A stretch of 64,000 nucleotides of DNA from Micromonospora sp. WMMD1102 (GCF_029626265.1 NZ_JARUBN010000001.1:7319001-7383000); one strand, 5' to 3'. Shown: positions 25,382-34,069, counted from the first letter of the stretch. Notes: generated from the sequence alone by a model not told the origin. Numbers and translations are program-made.

Positions 25382-25820
25382 CCAGCCGATCCTGAGCCGC
25401 CTGGAGCACCACATCTCGGTGGCAGTGCCGCTGGTCCGCCTCGAAGCACAGTACGGCCACCAGTTCACGCAGGCCCGCCTCGGCGACGGCGTCCAAGGCG
25501 TCAACCGCGGCCGGCTCCCGGAGCTGTTCCGCAAAAAATGCGCGGGCCGCCGCCAACTCCTCAGGGGCTCCAGCAAACCCCGACCGGTTGGTCTTCGGGT
25601 TTCCCAGTTCACGCCGATGCTCGTAGCTGATACCGACGTCGCCGATTGCCCGGGACAGGGCCGACTTGCTGAACCCCGGCTTTCGGGAGATCGGGGTCAG
25701 GCGCACGTCGACCAGCCGGGCGACACCCATCGCGAGCATGTGGGCGACGAACCGGTCGATGGTCTGGCCCTCATAGCCCACACCGATCAGGCCTGGCTCG
25801 ACGGTCGTCACGGCTACCAT
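25344..25820 (-). CDS. DUF488 domain protein
   Basis: 158 residues beginning MVAVTTVEPGLIGVGYEGQT, with LVDVRLTPISRKPGFSK, SYEHRRELGNPK and the C-terminal CFEADQRHCHRDVV. These are the hallmarks of DUF488, a family of unknown activity with a conserved Cys/His-rich end often found in defence-like or accessory contexts. ATG 25820 is preferred, although GAGGAG is 16 nt away; ATG 25835 would sit too close to that site. It converges on and overlaps the truncated gene to its left, suggesting the two arrived as a pair. Confidence 0.8.
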   Translation of the reverse strand: MVAVTTVEPGLIGVGYEGQTIDRFVAHMLAMGVARLVDVRLTPISRKPGFSKSALSRAIGDVGISYEHRRELGNPKTNRSGFAGAPEELAAARAFFAEQLREPAAVDALDAVAEAGLRELVAVLCFEADQRHCHRDVVLQAAQDRLVRTSGASRRRGC

Positions 25821-25906
25821 GCGGCTAGCCTTGCACATCTCCTCAGCGGATCTTGGCATCACCACCCATGGATCGACGCGTACCGCCCGACGGGCAGACG
25901 AGCTAA

Positions 25907-27325
25907 CTAGTCACGCCTGCCGGCCGACGCCCGGCCGGACGGTGGCACCGGCACAGCCCCCGGCACCGGGCTGCCGACCGGCACCGGTGGCTCGCCGGAA
26001 CCGGGAGCCCCGGTCGGACCGGGCGCCCCGGCGAAGTCTGTCGGCCCGGCGGATTCTGCGGGATCTGCGGGCCCGGTGTGGTCGGGGAGTCGGACCGAGA
26101 GCCGGCGTACGCCGGGATCGGCCAGCATGCCGAGCACCGCGACGAAGACGATCCCGGCGGCGACGAGCAGTGTCGACGTTTCGCCGATCTGCTCGGCCAG
26201 TGGACCGCTCGCGATCTGGCCGAGCGGGATCGCCAGGAACGAGCCGAGCGCGTCGTAGGAGTAGACCCGGGCGAGCCGGTCGGCGGGGATGTTCTGCTGC
26301 ATCGAGGTCTCCCAGGCGACCGAGAACTGCTCGACGGCCAACCCGGCGACCACGGCGGCAACCAGGAGCACGGCGACCGACGGCACCCAGGCCAGCCCGA
26401 GCAGCAGTAACACGTCGGCGAACATGCAGAGCACGCCGAGCAGGAGCAGCCGGCGTACCCGGATCCGGAGGGCGACAAGCGCCCCGAGCACCATCCCGGC
26501 GGTCTGGGCGGCGAGCACCAGCCCCCAGGCGGTCCGGCCGATCGTCTCGTCCGCCACCACCGGGCCGAGCACGTTCACCGAGCTGACGTAGGCAAAGTTG
26601 ATCAGGAGGAAGCCGAGTACCACCACCCAGACCCAGGAGCGGGCGACGAACTCGGTCCAACCCTCCCGCAGGTCCCGCAGCGGGTTGCCGCGTTCGGCAG
26701 CGACACGGCGGGCGACCGGCGCCACCCGTACTCCGGCGAAGGCGAGCCCGGCCAGCGCGAAGGTGGCGGCGTCCACCGCCAGGCCCCAGCCCGGTCCGAC
26801 GCCGGCGACCAGCACGCCGCCGAGCGACGCGCCGCCGATCATCGCCGCGTTGGCGCCGAGCCGGTTGAGCGCGTTGGCCGACTGGAGCAGCTCGGCCGGC
26901 ACGGTCTGCGGAACCAGCGCGGCAGCGGCTGGCCAGGCGAAGGCGGCCAGTACGCCGTTGAGGGCGCTGAGCGCGATCAGCGCCGGGATGGTCGCGGTGC
27001 CGGTCAGCACCAACGCCGCGACCGCCGCCTGGGTGGCGGCGGCGAGCGTGCAGGAGACCACCATCACCGCCTGCCGGGGCAGCCGGTCGGCCAGCACCCC
27101 GCCGAAGAGCAGGAAGAGCACGTGGGTAAGCGACCGCGCGCCGACCACCAGGCCGAGGTCGCGGACGCTGCCGGTGAGATCGAGTACGGCGAACGCCAGC
27201 GCGATCGGTGCGACCGCGTTGCCGAGCATGGTGGCGGCCCGCCCGATCGCCAGGAAGCGGAAGGGCCGGTGCCGCAGCGGCGCCAGCGCCGAATCGCGGG
27301 TACGCACCGAGTCGCGGATGGGCAT
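25907..27325 (-). CDS. MFS transporter (EntS-like drug/siderophore exporter)
   Basis: 472 residues with about 12 membrane helices. The A-motif-like loop GGVLADRLPRQAV lies between helices 2 and 3, typical of the MFS_3/EntS-like group that exports siderophores, drugs or other small molecules. The C-terminal 65 residues are a Pro/Gly/Ala-rich tail (DHTGPADPAESAGPTDFAGA region) of no known function. The start is 3 bp after the stop of the ArsR gene upstream, so the pair forms one operon and the regulator probably controls the exporter. Substrate unknown. Confidence 0.88.
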   Translation of the reverse strand: MPIRDSVRTRDSALAPLRHRPFRFLAIGRAATMLGNAVAPIALAFAVLDLTGSVRDLGLVVGARSLTHVLFLLFGGVLADRLPRQAVMVVSCTLAAATQAAVAALVLTGTATIPALIALSALNGVLAAFAWPAAAALVPQTVPAELLQSANALNRLGANAAMIGGASLGGVLVAGVGPGWGLAVDAATFALAGLAFAGVRVAPVARRVAAERGNPLRDLREGWTEFVARSWVWVVVLGFLLINFAYVSSVNVLGPVVADETIGRTAWGLVLAAQTAGMVLGALVALRIRVRRLLLLGVLCMFADVLLLLGLAWVPSVAVLLVAAVVAGLAVEQFSVAWETSMQQNIPADRLARVYSYDALGSFLAIPLGQIASGPLAEQIGETSTLLVAAGIVFVAVLGMLADPGVRRLSVRLPDHTGPADPAESAGPTDFAGAPGPTGAPGSGEPPVPVGSPVPGAVPVPPSGRASAGRRD

Positions 27326-27328
27326 GGC

Positions 27329-27940
27329 TCAGTCCTCCATCCGGAAGAGCGCGACGGTGGCGCTGACCCGGGAGGTGCCGGGTGTGCGCGGTGCTTTGGC
27401 GGCGGCGTGCAGCCGGGCCGACGCCTCGGCGATGGTGTTCCGGACCTCGTCCCAGGTGTCGTCGTCGACCCAGAACTCGGCGTCGGTGAGGAAGTTCCCC
27501 GGGCCGCGCCGGACCCGCTCGGCCCGGCGGCGCAGCTCGGTGGCGAGCGCGGCGTAGACCAGCCGGTGGTCCGGGGTGGTCTCGCCGTCGGCCGCTCCCG
27601 GCGCCGTCTCCGCATCCCGGCGCTGCTTCCAGTCGAAGTCGCGGGACGCGTCGTAGCGGTAGCGCTTGGCGACGCCGCCCCGGATCCGTTCCTCGCCGGC
27701 CACCTCGATCACCTCGGCGGCGAGCAGGTGCCGGAGGTGGTAGCTGGCGTTGGCGTGCGTCAGGTCCAGCTCGCGGGCGATCTCGGCGGCGGTGAACGCC
27801 GACGCGGTGAGCAGGGACAGGATCCGCAGCCGGACCGGGTGGGCCAGCGCCCGCAGTCGGGCGGTCGGGTCCGGCGCACCGTCGGCGGTGGTTGTGGCGT
27901 CGCCCTGAGGTCCGTCCGGGCCATCAACTCCCAAAGACAT
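27329..27940 (-). CDS. ArsR-family transcription regulator
   Basis: 203 residues. A winged helix-turn-helix at about 30-100 (RLRALAHPVRLRILSLLTAS, then LTHANASYHLRHLLAAEVIE) is followed by a helical C-terminal domain, as in the larger ArsR/HTH_20-type regulators with no metal-cysteine motif. ATG 27940 is preferred over TTG 27976. TAAACT (27953-27948 on the minus strand) sits 7 nt before it, implying a leaderless transcript, and the operator dyad at 27941-27970 would otherwise be inside the gene. Presumed repressor of itself and the MFS exporter. Confidence 0.86.
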   Translation of the reverse strand: MSLGVDGPDGPQGDATTTADGAPDPTARLRALAHPVRLRILSLLTASAFTAAEIARELDLTHANASYHLRHLLAAEVIEVAGEERIRGGVAKRYRYDASRDFDWKQRRDAETAPGAADGETTPDHRLVYAALATELRRRAERVRRGPGNFLTDAEFWVDDDTWDEVRNTIAEASARLHAAAKAPRTPGTSRVSATVALFRMED

Positions 27941-27970
27941 GTTGGGGAGTTTAGGCGACGACTCCCCAAC
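27941..27970. promoter_or_regulatory. Operator dyad at the ArsR-MFS promoter
   Basis: GTTGGGGAGT (27941-27950) and ACTCCCCAAC (27961-27970) form a perfect 10-bp inverted repeat with a 10-nt spacer directly before the ATG. The arm overlaps the putative -10 TAAACT, so binding would block polymerase: autorepression. Confidence 0.75.
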
Positions 27971-28046
27971 TATCAAACATTTGTTTGGCGGTCATCGAGC
28001 CGCGCCAGTCACCCTGGCTTGGCACGCCCGATCCCCCACTTCGGGA

Positions 28047-28373
28047 TCATGTCAGCGGTCGGGCGCCCGCACCTCGCCATGGTCCTCCCTGGTGAGCCTG
28101 GGTGAGCGCTGCGGACAACTCCGGATCGGCGTACGCCTCGGCGGTGTGCTGCCATTCGACGAGCATCTGCGCGACCGGGGTCATGTTGTTGACGGCGGCA
28201 GCGGCTCGGACGGTCTCGACGAACTCGGCGACCAGTTCGTCGACCGCGTCGGCCGGGAGGATCCGAATCCAGGGAAGCACCGAGTGCCGCAGCGCCCGTT
28301 CGCCGACGAGCCGGTCAGTTGCTCTGGTGGGTTGCTGGATCAGCTCCGTGAATGACGTTTCGTCTGCTGGCAT
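28047..28373 (-). CDS. Small conserved protein, short member of an antitoxin-like family
   Basis: 108 residues. FTELIQQPTRATDRL at the start and SVLPWIRILPADAVDELV with NNMTPVAQMLVEWQHTAEAY later resemble actinobacterial prevent-host-death-like proteins of about 150 residues. If so, the middle segment is missing in frame here. ATG 28373 with GGAGA 7 nt upstream is preferred; GTG 28379 is an alternative. No toxin gene adjoins it. The similarity is from memory and uncertain. Confidence 0.55.
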   Translation of the reverse strand: MPADETSFTELIQQPTRATDRLVGERALRHSVLPWIRILPADAVDELVAEFVETVRAAAAVNNMTPVAQMLVEWQHTAEAYADPELSAALTQAHQGGPWRGAGARPLT

Positions 28374-28553
28374 GCTCACTTCTCCGAAGGTACGCGAGGT
28401 AGTCGCGCCGGCGGCGCGCGTGACGGGTCGGGTGTAACCGGCGATCTGGACACCGCCCTGCTACGCACGACACCTGCCCGCGCAGGGAAGCGGCCGACCG
28501 GTTACCGGTGGGAGGATGATTCTTGCCGAGTCACCGGAGGATGTGCTGCGACC

Positions 28554-29294
28554 ATGGACGATGTCCGCTTTGACGTGCCGCTCTACACACAGGCCGAGGC
28601 CGCGCGTTACGTCGACATGCCCGCCTCCACGCTGCGGACGTGGACTCAGGGTTATCCGCGCCGAACGGGTCAGCAGCGTGCCGTCACCGGCGCTCACTCC
28701 GAGGCCGAAGTGATCATCAGAGCCCGCCCCGTTGTCACCTACCTCTCGCCTCCCCATCCGTCGGATCCGTCCGTCCCCTTCATCGGTCTCGCCGAGGCGA
28801 TGTTCCTCTCCGCGCTCCGCAAGGCGGGGGTGCCACTGCAACAGATCAGACCTGCGCTGACCCTCGTGCAGGAGCGGCTCGGAGTCGCGCACGCCCTGGC
28901 CTCACGACGCCTCTACGCCGCCGGTGCACAACTGCTGTGGGAGGTGTCCGAGGAGGGAGAACTCGACTCGGGCGCACGCCGCGCCCTGATCGTCCTGCGT
29001 GACGGCCAATACGTCTTCCGAGAGGTCATCGAGCGGTACCTCAAGCGCATCGAGTACGCCAATGACGGATACGCGCACCGGGTCAGGCTGCCCGCCTACG
29101 AGGTGGCGCGGGTCGTCGCCGACCCGGAGATCAACTTTGGCCATCCGTTCTTCGTCGCCACGGGCGCACCTATCCAGGCGGTGCTGGCGCGGATCCGTGC
29201 GGGCGAGCCACTGGCCGAGGTGGCAGACGACTTCGACCTTCCCGCCGACCAGGTTGCCGAAGTAGCGGATCGAGCGAACCTACAAGCGGCATGA
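28554..29294 (+). CDS. VapB45-type antitoxin (DUF433)
   Basis: 246 residues. An N-terminal helix-turn-helix-like segment (LYTQAEAARYVDMPASTLRT) and a C-terminal DUF433 module (INFGHPFFVATGAPIQAVLA, then AEVADDFDLPADQVAEVADRA) match the layout of the M. tuberculosis VapB45 family from memory. The stop overlaps the toxin start (ATGA), the expected toxin-antitoxin coupling. The antitoxin should bind and neutralise the toxin and repress the operon. Ribosome site GGAGG lies about 12 nt upstream. The pair sits in the accessory island. Confidence 0.8.
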   Translation: MDDVRFDVPLYTQAEAARYVDMPASTLRTWTQGYPRRTGQQRAVTGAHSEAEVIIRARPVVTYLSPPHPSDPSVPFIGLAEAMFLSALRKAGVPLQQIRPALTLVQERLGVAHALASRRLYAAGAQLLWEVSEEGELDSGARRALIVLRDGQYVFREVIERYLKRIEYANDGYAHRVRLPAYEVARVVADPEINFGHPFFVATGAPIQAVLARIRAGEPLAEVADDFDLPADQVAEVADRANLQAA

Positions 29295-29707
29295 GTGAAC
29301 TGCGCCTCTTCCTTGATCGCAGTATCGGCACCAAGAAGATCGCCAGGGTCCTTCGCGAACTGGGCCTCGACGTCGAGACGATTCAGGACCGCTATGGCAG
29401 GGCGGCGAGCACGGTGCCCGACGAACGCTGGATACACGACGCCAGCCGCGACGGCCGGATCCTAGTAGGAGCAGACCAACGAATAAGGTACAACCGCCTC
29501 GAACGCCGGACGATCTGCCTGTCCTCAGCCCGCTGCTTCACGTTCCCGCGTGGCGACCTGAGTGCCGTCGAGATGATAGACCGCCTCACGCGCTACCTAC
29601 CGGAGATCGAACGCATCTGTACCGAGACCGAAGGCCCCTTCGTCTATCACCTGACCGCCGGAGCGGTCGTCGCCATGCGCCTCGACTGCGCCGACTGCCT
29701 GCCGTAG
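29291..29707 (+). CDS. VapC45-type PIN-like toxin
   Basis: 138 residues, the same length I recall for VapC45. N-terminal LRLFLDRSIGTKKIARVLRE carries the first PIN-like Asp, and DGRILVGADQRIRYNR the later acidic position. The family is a predicted RNase that blocks translation when its antitoxin is lost. Encoded 4 bp into the antitoxin stop. The frame is intact, so the module may be active. Confidence 0.8.
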   Translation: MSELRLFLDRSIGTKKIARVLRELGLDVETIQDRYGRAASTVPDERWIHDASRDGRILVGADQRIRYNRLERRTICLSSARCFTFPRGDLSAVEMIDRLTRYLPEIERICTETEGPFVYHLTAGAVVAMRLDCADCLP

Positions 29708-29783
29708 ATGGCCGCGACTGCGACTCCGTCCGCCGCATCTGGAGCGCCTCTGCTGTCCGGGGCGGCACCGACCCCGGAGTCAT

Positions 29784-30327
29784 TCAGTCCTCTGCCGGGA
29801 TGTCCTGTCGATACTGGAGTTCGTGCAGGTGGCTGCCCTTGATCAGGATCGACAGCTCGACCGGACGGCCGGACTCGTCCCGGATGACGCGGAACTGACG
29901 GATGACCGGGACGTACGGCGGCAGCGCCAGTGCCTCGATCTCCTCGGTGGTGGGCATCCTCGCGGAAATCCGGTCGTGCAGATCCCGCGGCCGATAGCCG
30001 TTGTCCGCCAGTACCCGGGCGGCGCCACCAACGATCTTTCGGCGCCCGGCCAGCTCCGTACCCCTGGCAATCACCGCCGGATAGTACGACCAGGAGACCT
30101 CGACCGGCTCGTTGTCGTGCAACAACAGCCGTTGTCGCACGACGGCCAGTTGGTCGCTGGATGGTCGCGGTTGCCGCCTGATACGACGTGACCAGGGTCG
30201 GGATGGACGGCAACCGAGTGCCGGGCGGGAACTCGCCCGACATGATCCGGGCACGGATGTCGGCTGCTACCTGCTCGTGACGGGGCCGTGCGTCACCCAC
30301 GCTGGCCACGACGGCCCTCCGTTTCAT
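29784..30327 (-). pseudogene. Broken GntR/UTRA regulator with internal deletion and frameshift
   Basis: The N-terminus (MKRRAVVASVGDARPRHEQV, ending TLVTSYQAATATIQR) is a GntR winged helix. The rest (LAVVRQRLLLHDNEPVEVSW and RQFRVIRDESGRPVELSI) is a UTRA effector domain, but in a different frame. The switch occurs near 30150-30158. In intact relatives about 90 residues separate these parts, so a deletion plus frame change removed the end of the DNA-binding domain and the start of UTRA. ATG 30327 overlaps the stop of the next gene's product (ATGA), a remnant of operon coupling. Confidence 0.75.
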
Positions 30328-30871
30328 CGTCGGTCGATCGACAATTCATAACGTAGCCGGCGGCCCCACGGAACCATCGTCATCACGCTTACCTCGACCG
30401 GCCGTCCGTCGGCGGTCTTCGACAGCCGGCTCAGCCCCAGTACCCATTCATGATCACTCAAGCCGAGTGTCTCCCGTTCCGTCTCGCTCGGCCGCCGGGC
30501 GTACACGTCCTCCCGCACCTGGACGGGTAGGTGACCCAGCTCGCCGAGGAGGGTGATCGCACCGCCCTTGATCTTGCGAGGTTCGGCAAGCGCGGTTCCC
30601 TGTGCGATCGGCAACGGGTAGTAGGAGTCGGTCAGTTCGACCGGCCGCCCGTCGAACAACATCAACCGACGACGCACGACAGCGTGAGATCCGACGCCGA
30701 TTTCCAGGGCTTCCGCTATCTCCGCCTCGGGGACGATCTCACCCACGTTCAGTAGGCGCTGACTGCCGACCCCGCCTTTCGCCACGGCCTCCGCGCCCAG
30801 GCGTCCGAGTCCTCGCTCGACCGCGGCGTCAGGTACGGGGTCGAGATGCTGATCCACTCCGAACCTTCCAT
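30324..30871 (-). pseudogene. Frameshifted stand-alone UTRA-domain gene
   Basis: Starting at ATG 30871 the frame reads MEGSEWISISTPYLTPRSSE, then DSDAWA and hits a stop after about 40 codons. The next frame continues AEAVAKGGVGSQRLLNVGEI and runs through a complete UTRA domain (VVRRRLMLFDGRPVELTDSY, GRPVEVSVMTMVPWG) to 30324. A single lost base near 30800 explains both. Intact relatives are about 170-residue UTRA proteins without a DNA-binding domain. A translation from an internal start (177 residues) is possible but would lack the family N-terminus. Confidence 0.72.
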
Positions 30872-31224
30872 GACCGACTCCTTGGTGGATCGGGCGACAA
30901 CGGGGCCGGACACCCGCCTCAGACTAGGCCCATTCCTCGAGGCTGAGGCGGGGTCCGGACCGACTATTCGTGGGGCGACTCGCCGGACACCACGGAACCG
31001 GAGACCACGGAAAGTGCGGGCATGAAGCTGACACCGTTGAGCCTTCCGGTCGAGCCGACGATGTACCCCGACGGCCGGGTTGGCCTCCGATTTCGTCGAT
31101 GGTAAGCGGGTTGCTCGTCCCTGACCCGCCCTCGGGATTCGCCCTTCCGGCCGGTACGTCGGCAAGGACGACAAGAGGTGATGACCCAGTCCGGTAGAGT
31201 AGGGCGACCCGTAGGATTCCGGAC
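30872..31224. other. Intergenic stretch without a recognisable gene
   Basis: Several short frames cross it on both strands but none looks like a protein. TAGAGT at 31195-31200 could be the -10 of the gene starting at 31225, 24 bp before its GTG. Otherwise I see nothing in it. Confidence 0.4.
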
Positions 31225-32322
31225 GTGTCCGATCTTGCAGCGCGGTTCGCCCAGCTCGCTTCCGAGCACGACTTCCGAAAGAGAGCGGCGACCGCGCTCG
31301 TCGTGCGCTGGGATTGGTACACCTGGCCGGGCCTTGATCTTCGTCCGTTGCACTTCGAACGGGACCTGCTCAAGGCTGGCCGCCGGTTGGACACCCGACC
31401 GCCGGTGGATCGGGATGTTTTGCGCATCGGGTTCGACGGCGAGGGCCGCGCGGTGGTGATCGAGGAGTACAGCGGCTTCCTTCACGGCCGCCTGTACTAC
31501 GAGGCGTTCGTCCGCCATGACGGCGACGTGGTCGAGGCGGCGCGCTTCGATACGGACGGGCCCATCTACCTGCACGAGTACCGCTTCGTGGACGGGTTGA
31601 TGCGCTCGGCCGATACGGTCGCGCGGCGCGGCTCGGGGCGGGAGTCGTACGCATACACCAATGGGCGGATCAGCCGCGTCGAGATCGAGCACGACGGCCG
31701 GGCGCCTTCGGTGCTGACGGCAGAGCACGACGACCGCGGCCTGGTCCGCGTCGTCGAGGTCATGAGCCGTCGGTCCGAGGTGCGCTATGAGCGGCCGCCG
31801 GCCGGATTCGACCTCGAAGCGGCGTGCCGGACCATCGAGGATGCACTCCTCACCCTGATCCCGGACGCCGTGGCACGCCTGGCGGTTGACGGCCCCGCCG
31901 CCTGCGTCGCGCTGAGCTACTACCGATCGGACGCGCTGTCCTTCGAGGTCCACGGAGCCACTGAGGACGAGCGCGCCGCCCTGGCGGCGATCGACGCCCA
32001 GGCAGCATGGTCGCCGGCCGACTTCGAGGCCAGTACCGACGTCGACCTCGACGACGCAGGACCGGTGCGGCTGGTACGACAGGAACTCGCCCTACTCGAC
32101 GCCGACAACCTCGATGCCGCCGCCGGATCCGAGGTGGGCCGGCGACTGTTGTGCACGGTGGCGGCTCGACTCAACCTCCGCGACTGGTCGGACACGCTGC
32201 CAGTCGCCGACGACTTCGTGGTGTACCCCGTCGACCTTGAGCTGGTCGACCTGGAGCGGAACCTGGCCGACTGCCTGCCGCCGGACCGGCTCGCCCGGCT
32301 ACGCGAGCGCGGCCTGCTGTGA
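31225..32322 (+). CDS. Hypothetical acidic protein of the accessory island
   Basis: 365 residues with no signal or membrane helix. The first half has beta-rich strands reminiscent of repeat-containing tracking proteins (EEYSGFLHGRLYYEAFVRHD, YAYTNGRISRVEIEHDGRAP). The second half is helical and Asp/Glu/Leu-rich (VRLVRQELALLDADNLDAAA). I do not recognise the family. Acidic, soluble, single-gene and island-located proteins of this type are often immunity or contact-system proteins, but nothing here proves that. GTG start, no strong ribosome site, short leader. Confidence 0.6.
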   Translation: MSDLAARFAQLASEHDFRKRAATALVVRWDWYTWPGLDLRPLHFERDLLKAGRRLDTRPPVDRDVLRIGFDGEGRAVVIEEYSGFLHGRLYYEAFVRHDGDVVEAARFDTDGPIYLHEYRFVDGLMRSADTVARRGSGRESYAYTNGRISRVEIEHDGRAPSVLTAEHDDRGLVRVVEVMSRRSEVRYERPPAGFDLEAACRTIEDALLTLIPDAVARLAVDGPAACVALSYYRSDALSFEVHGATEDERAALAAIDAQAAWSPADFEASTDVDLDDAGPVRLVRQELALLDADNLDAAAGSEVGRRLLCTVAARLNLRDWSDTLPVADDFVVYPVDLELVDLERNLADCLPPDRLARLRERGLL

Positions 32323-32374
32323 CCAACCCTTGCCACGCCCCGACCGCAACCTCGACAGACAGGTGGTCGGGGCG

Positions 32375-32578
32375 TCAGGGCCGGTCAAAGGTGCCGGATT
32401 TCGAGGCGGCGACGAATGCCCGCCAAGTGCCGGGCGAGAAGCAGAGGACCGCTGCTTCGGGGCGCTTGGAGTCACGGACCGCGACCAGGCCGGTGGCCGC
32501 CGCGACCTCCACGCAGTCATTGTTTCCACCACCGCTGGATCGGCTGCTCTTGCGCCAGGTCAGAGTCCGTACGTCCAT
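32375..32578 (-). CDS. DUF397 family protein
   Basis: 67 residues: LTWRKSSRSSGGGNNDCVEV, VAVRDSKRPE, and SPGTWRAFVAASKSG. These are the hallmarks of DUF397, the small partner of WhiJ-like XRE regulators in actinomycetes, proposed to act in antitoxin-like pairs. It starts 15 bp after the stop of the XRE gene and is clearly its operon mate. Confidence 0.92.
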   Translation of the reverse strand: MDVRTLTWRKSSRSSGGGNNDCVEVAAATGLVAVRDSKRPEAAVLCFSPGTWRAFVAASKSGTFDRP

Positions 32579-32593
32579 GGTTGCCGGCCTTTC

Positions 32594-33451
32594 TCAGAGC
32601 GCGTCCCTCGCCTTAACGATCAACTCCCGCGACTCCTCGACACTTACCGCCGTCGCCCGCAGGTAGTCAAAGGCAAGGGTAAACCTCCTCACCTCCTCGG
32701 CGCCCTCGACGTTGACGTCACCGGCCGGCGTCTCGACGAAGGCGGTCGGCGGGTGCAGCGGGAAGGACATGATCGTGAACGCACCGTTCAGCCCGGCGTG
32801 CCAGACCGCCTGCTGCCGCAAGACCTGGATGGCGACGTTGCCGCGCGGTGCGAGCAGGTGGTCGAGCTGCGCCTTGAGCACGTCGGGTCCACCGATCCGG
32901 CGGTGCAGCAGCGACTCGTCCAGGACCGCCCAGAGCGCCAGTGAGTCGTCGGCGAGGCGACGCTGCCGGGCGAGTCGGGCCTCGACCAGCCGTTCGACCT
33001 CCTCGGGCGTCCGCCCGCGACCGGCCGGCTCGCCCCGGAAGGTCGCCCGCGCGTACTCCTCGGTCTGCAACAGCCCGTTGACGGTGCCCCAGGACCAGGC
33101 ACGCAGCTCGGACGCCTCTGCCTCGAAGGCGATATACGAACTCAACCAACTGCCGATGACCTCGCGGTAGTCCTCCCACCAGCCGCGCTTGCGGGACTCC
33201 CGGGCCAGCCGCCAGTACTGCTCCTTCACCTCCAGTTCGGTGATGCCGTAGCAGTCGAGCATCAGGAACAGGTCACCCTTGCTCACGCCGGTCTGCGCCA
33301 ACTCGATCCGGGAGATCTTGCCCTGCGAGCAGCCGAGTGCCTCACCCACCTGGTCGGCGCTGAGCTTCGCCGCCAGCCGCAGCCGCTTCAGCTCGATGCC
33401 AAGCTGCCGACCCCGCACCGTCGGCGTCCGCCGTTCCCGCTTCTCTGGCAT
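32594..33451 (-). CDS. XRE-family regulator (WhiJ-like, DUF5753)
   Basis: 285 residues. An N-terminal Cro/C1 helix-turn-helix (RGRQLGIELKRLRLAAKLSA, GCSQGKISRIE) is followed by a DUF5753 effector domain (WSWGTVNGLLQTEEYARATF, LWAVLDESLLHRRIGG, FPLHPPTAFVETPAG). Such regulators pair with DUF397 proteins and many copies exist per genome, some affecting development or toxin-like function. ATG 33451; the open frame extends upstream without family similarity. No terminator is seen after DUF397. Confidence 0.9.
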   Translation of the reverse strand: MPEKRERRTPTVRGRQLGIELKRLRLAAKLSADQVGEALGCSQGKISRIELAQTGVSKGDLFLMLDCYGITELEVKEQYWRLARESRKRGWWEDYREVIGSWLSSYIAFEAEASELRAWSWGTVNGLLQTEEYARATFRGEPAGRGRTPEEVERLVEARLARQRRLADDSLALWAVLDESLLHRRIGGPDVLKAQLDHLLAPRGNVAIQVLRQQAVWHAGLNGAFTIMSFPLHPPTAFVETPAGDVNVEGAEEVRRFTLAFDYLRATAVSVEESRELIVKARDAL

Positions 33452-33549
33452 CCACACAGCTTCATGTATGGGCAGGCTCAGATCAATAGCACGAACACTT
33501 ACAGCAAGGGTTGTGTCACTGAGAATTCCATGCTTACATGTCGATAGTG

Positions 33550-33566
33550 ATGTGCATGATGCACAT
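33550..33566. promoter_or_regulatory. Perfect short palindrome upstream of the XRE gene
   Basis: ATGTGCAT-G-ATGCACAT lies 99 bp upstream of the XRE start, in the divergent region shared with the gene at 33737. It could be an operator for the XRE protein or for the opposite gene. Arms of 8 bp with a single central base. Confidence 0.45.
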
Positions 33567-33736
33567 TGATGATGACGCACTGACCCGACAGTGCGGCACT
33601 GTCCAGTCGGGACGGGCGTACGCAGCCTCGACACAGGACCGTGGGACAACGCCAGGCCGTACGGCAATACGGTCATGCACCGTCACCTGGTCCGCTGCCG
33701 TACGCCCGCCTCCGACCGGCGACGAGAGGCGGGCCG

Positions 33737-34069
33737 ATGACCATCTACCTGTCCAGCAGCCTTGCCGAGCGGGACGCGGCCGATGCGCGGGCCGCCTACG
33801 ACATGCTCGACGCACACGTACTCGACCGGGAGACCGGGCTCTGCCTGGTCTGTCTGACACCCGGTCCGTGCCGACCGGCCAACGCTGCGGCGAACCGCCT
33901 CGTCGAGTTGGGGCGACAGGTCCTGGCGCCCGAAGCCCGAAAGCGCCGGTCAAGCGGCTGGCACGACTGGCTCGGCGCACTCCGACGATCCCTGCCGCGT
34001 ACCGCGCCGCTGCTGACCGCCGCCTGGCGGCGTCGCCTCGGAACGACGGCCACCGCCGCGAAGACGTGA
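33737..34069 (+). CDS. Small Cys-containing hypothetical protein
   Basis: 110 residues. The first 60 look conserved (MTIYLSSSLAERDAADARAA, then DRETGLCLVCLTPGPCRP with C-x2-C-x5-C, a possible zinc knuckle). The remainder is Arg/Leu-rich. I recognise it only as a type of small protein often beside XRE/DUF397 genes in actinomycetes. GAGAGG lies upstream of the ATG. Its stop overlaps the GTG of the next frame (GTGA), so the two were coupled. An in-frame start at 33641 is possible. Confidence 0.6.
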   Translation: MTIYLSSSLAERDAADARAAYDMLDAHVLDRETGLCLVCLTPGPCRPANAAANRLVELGRQVLAPEARKRRSSGWHDWLGALRRSLPRTAPLLTAAWRRRLGTTATAAKT

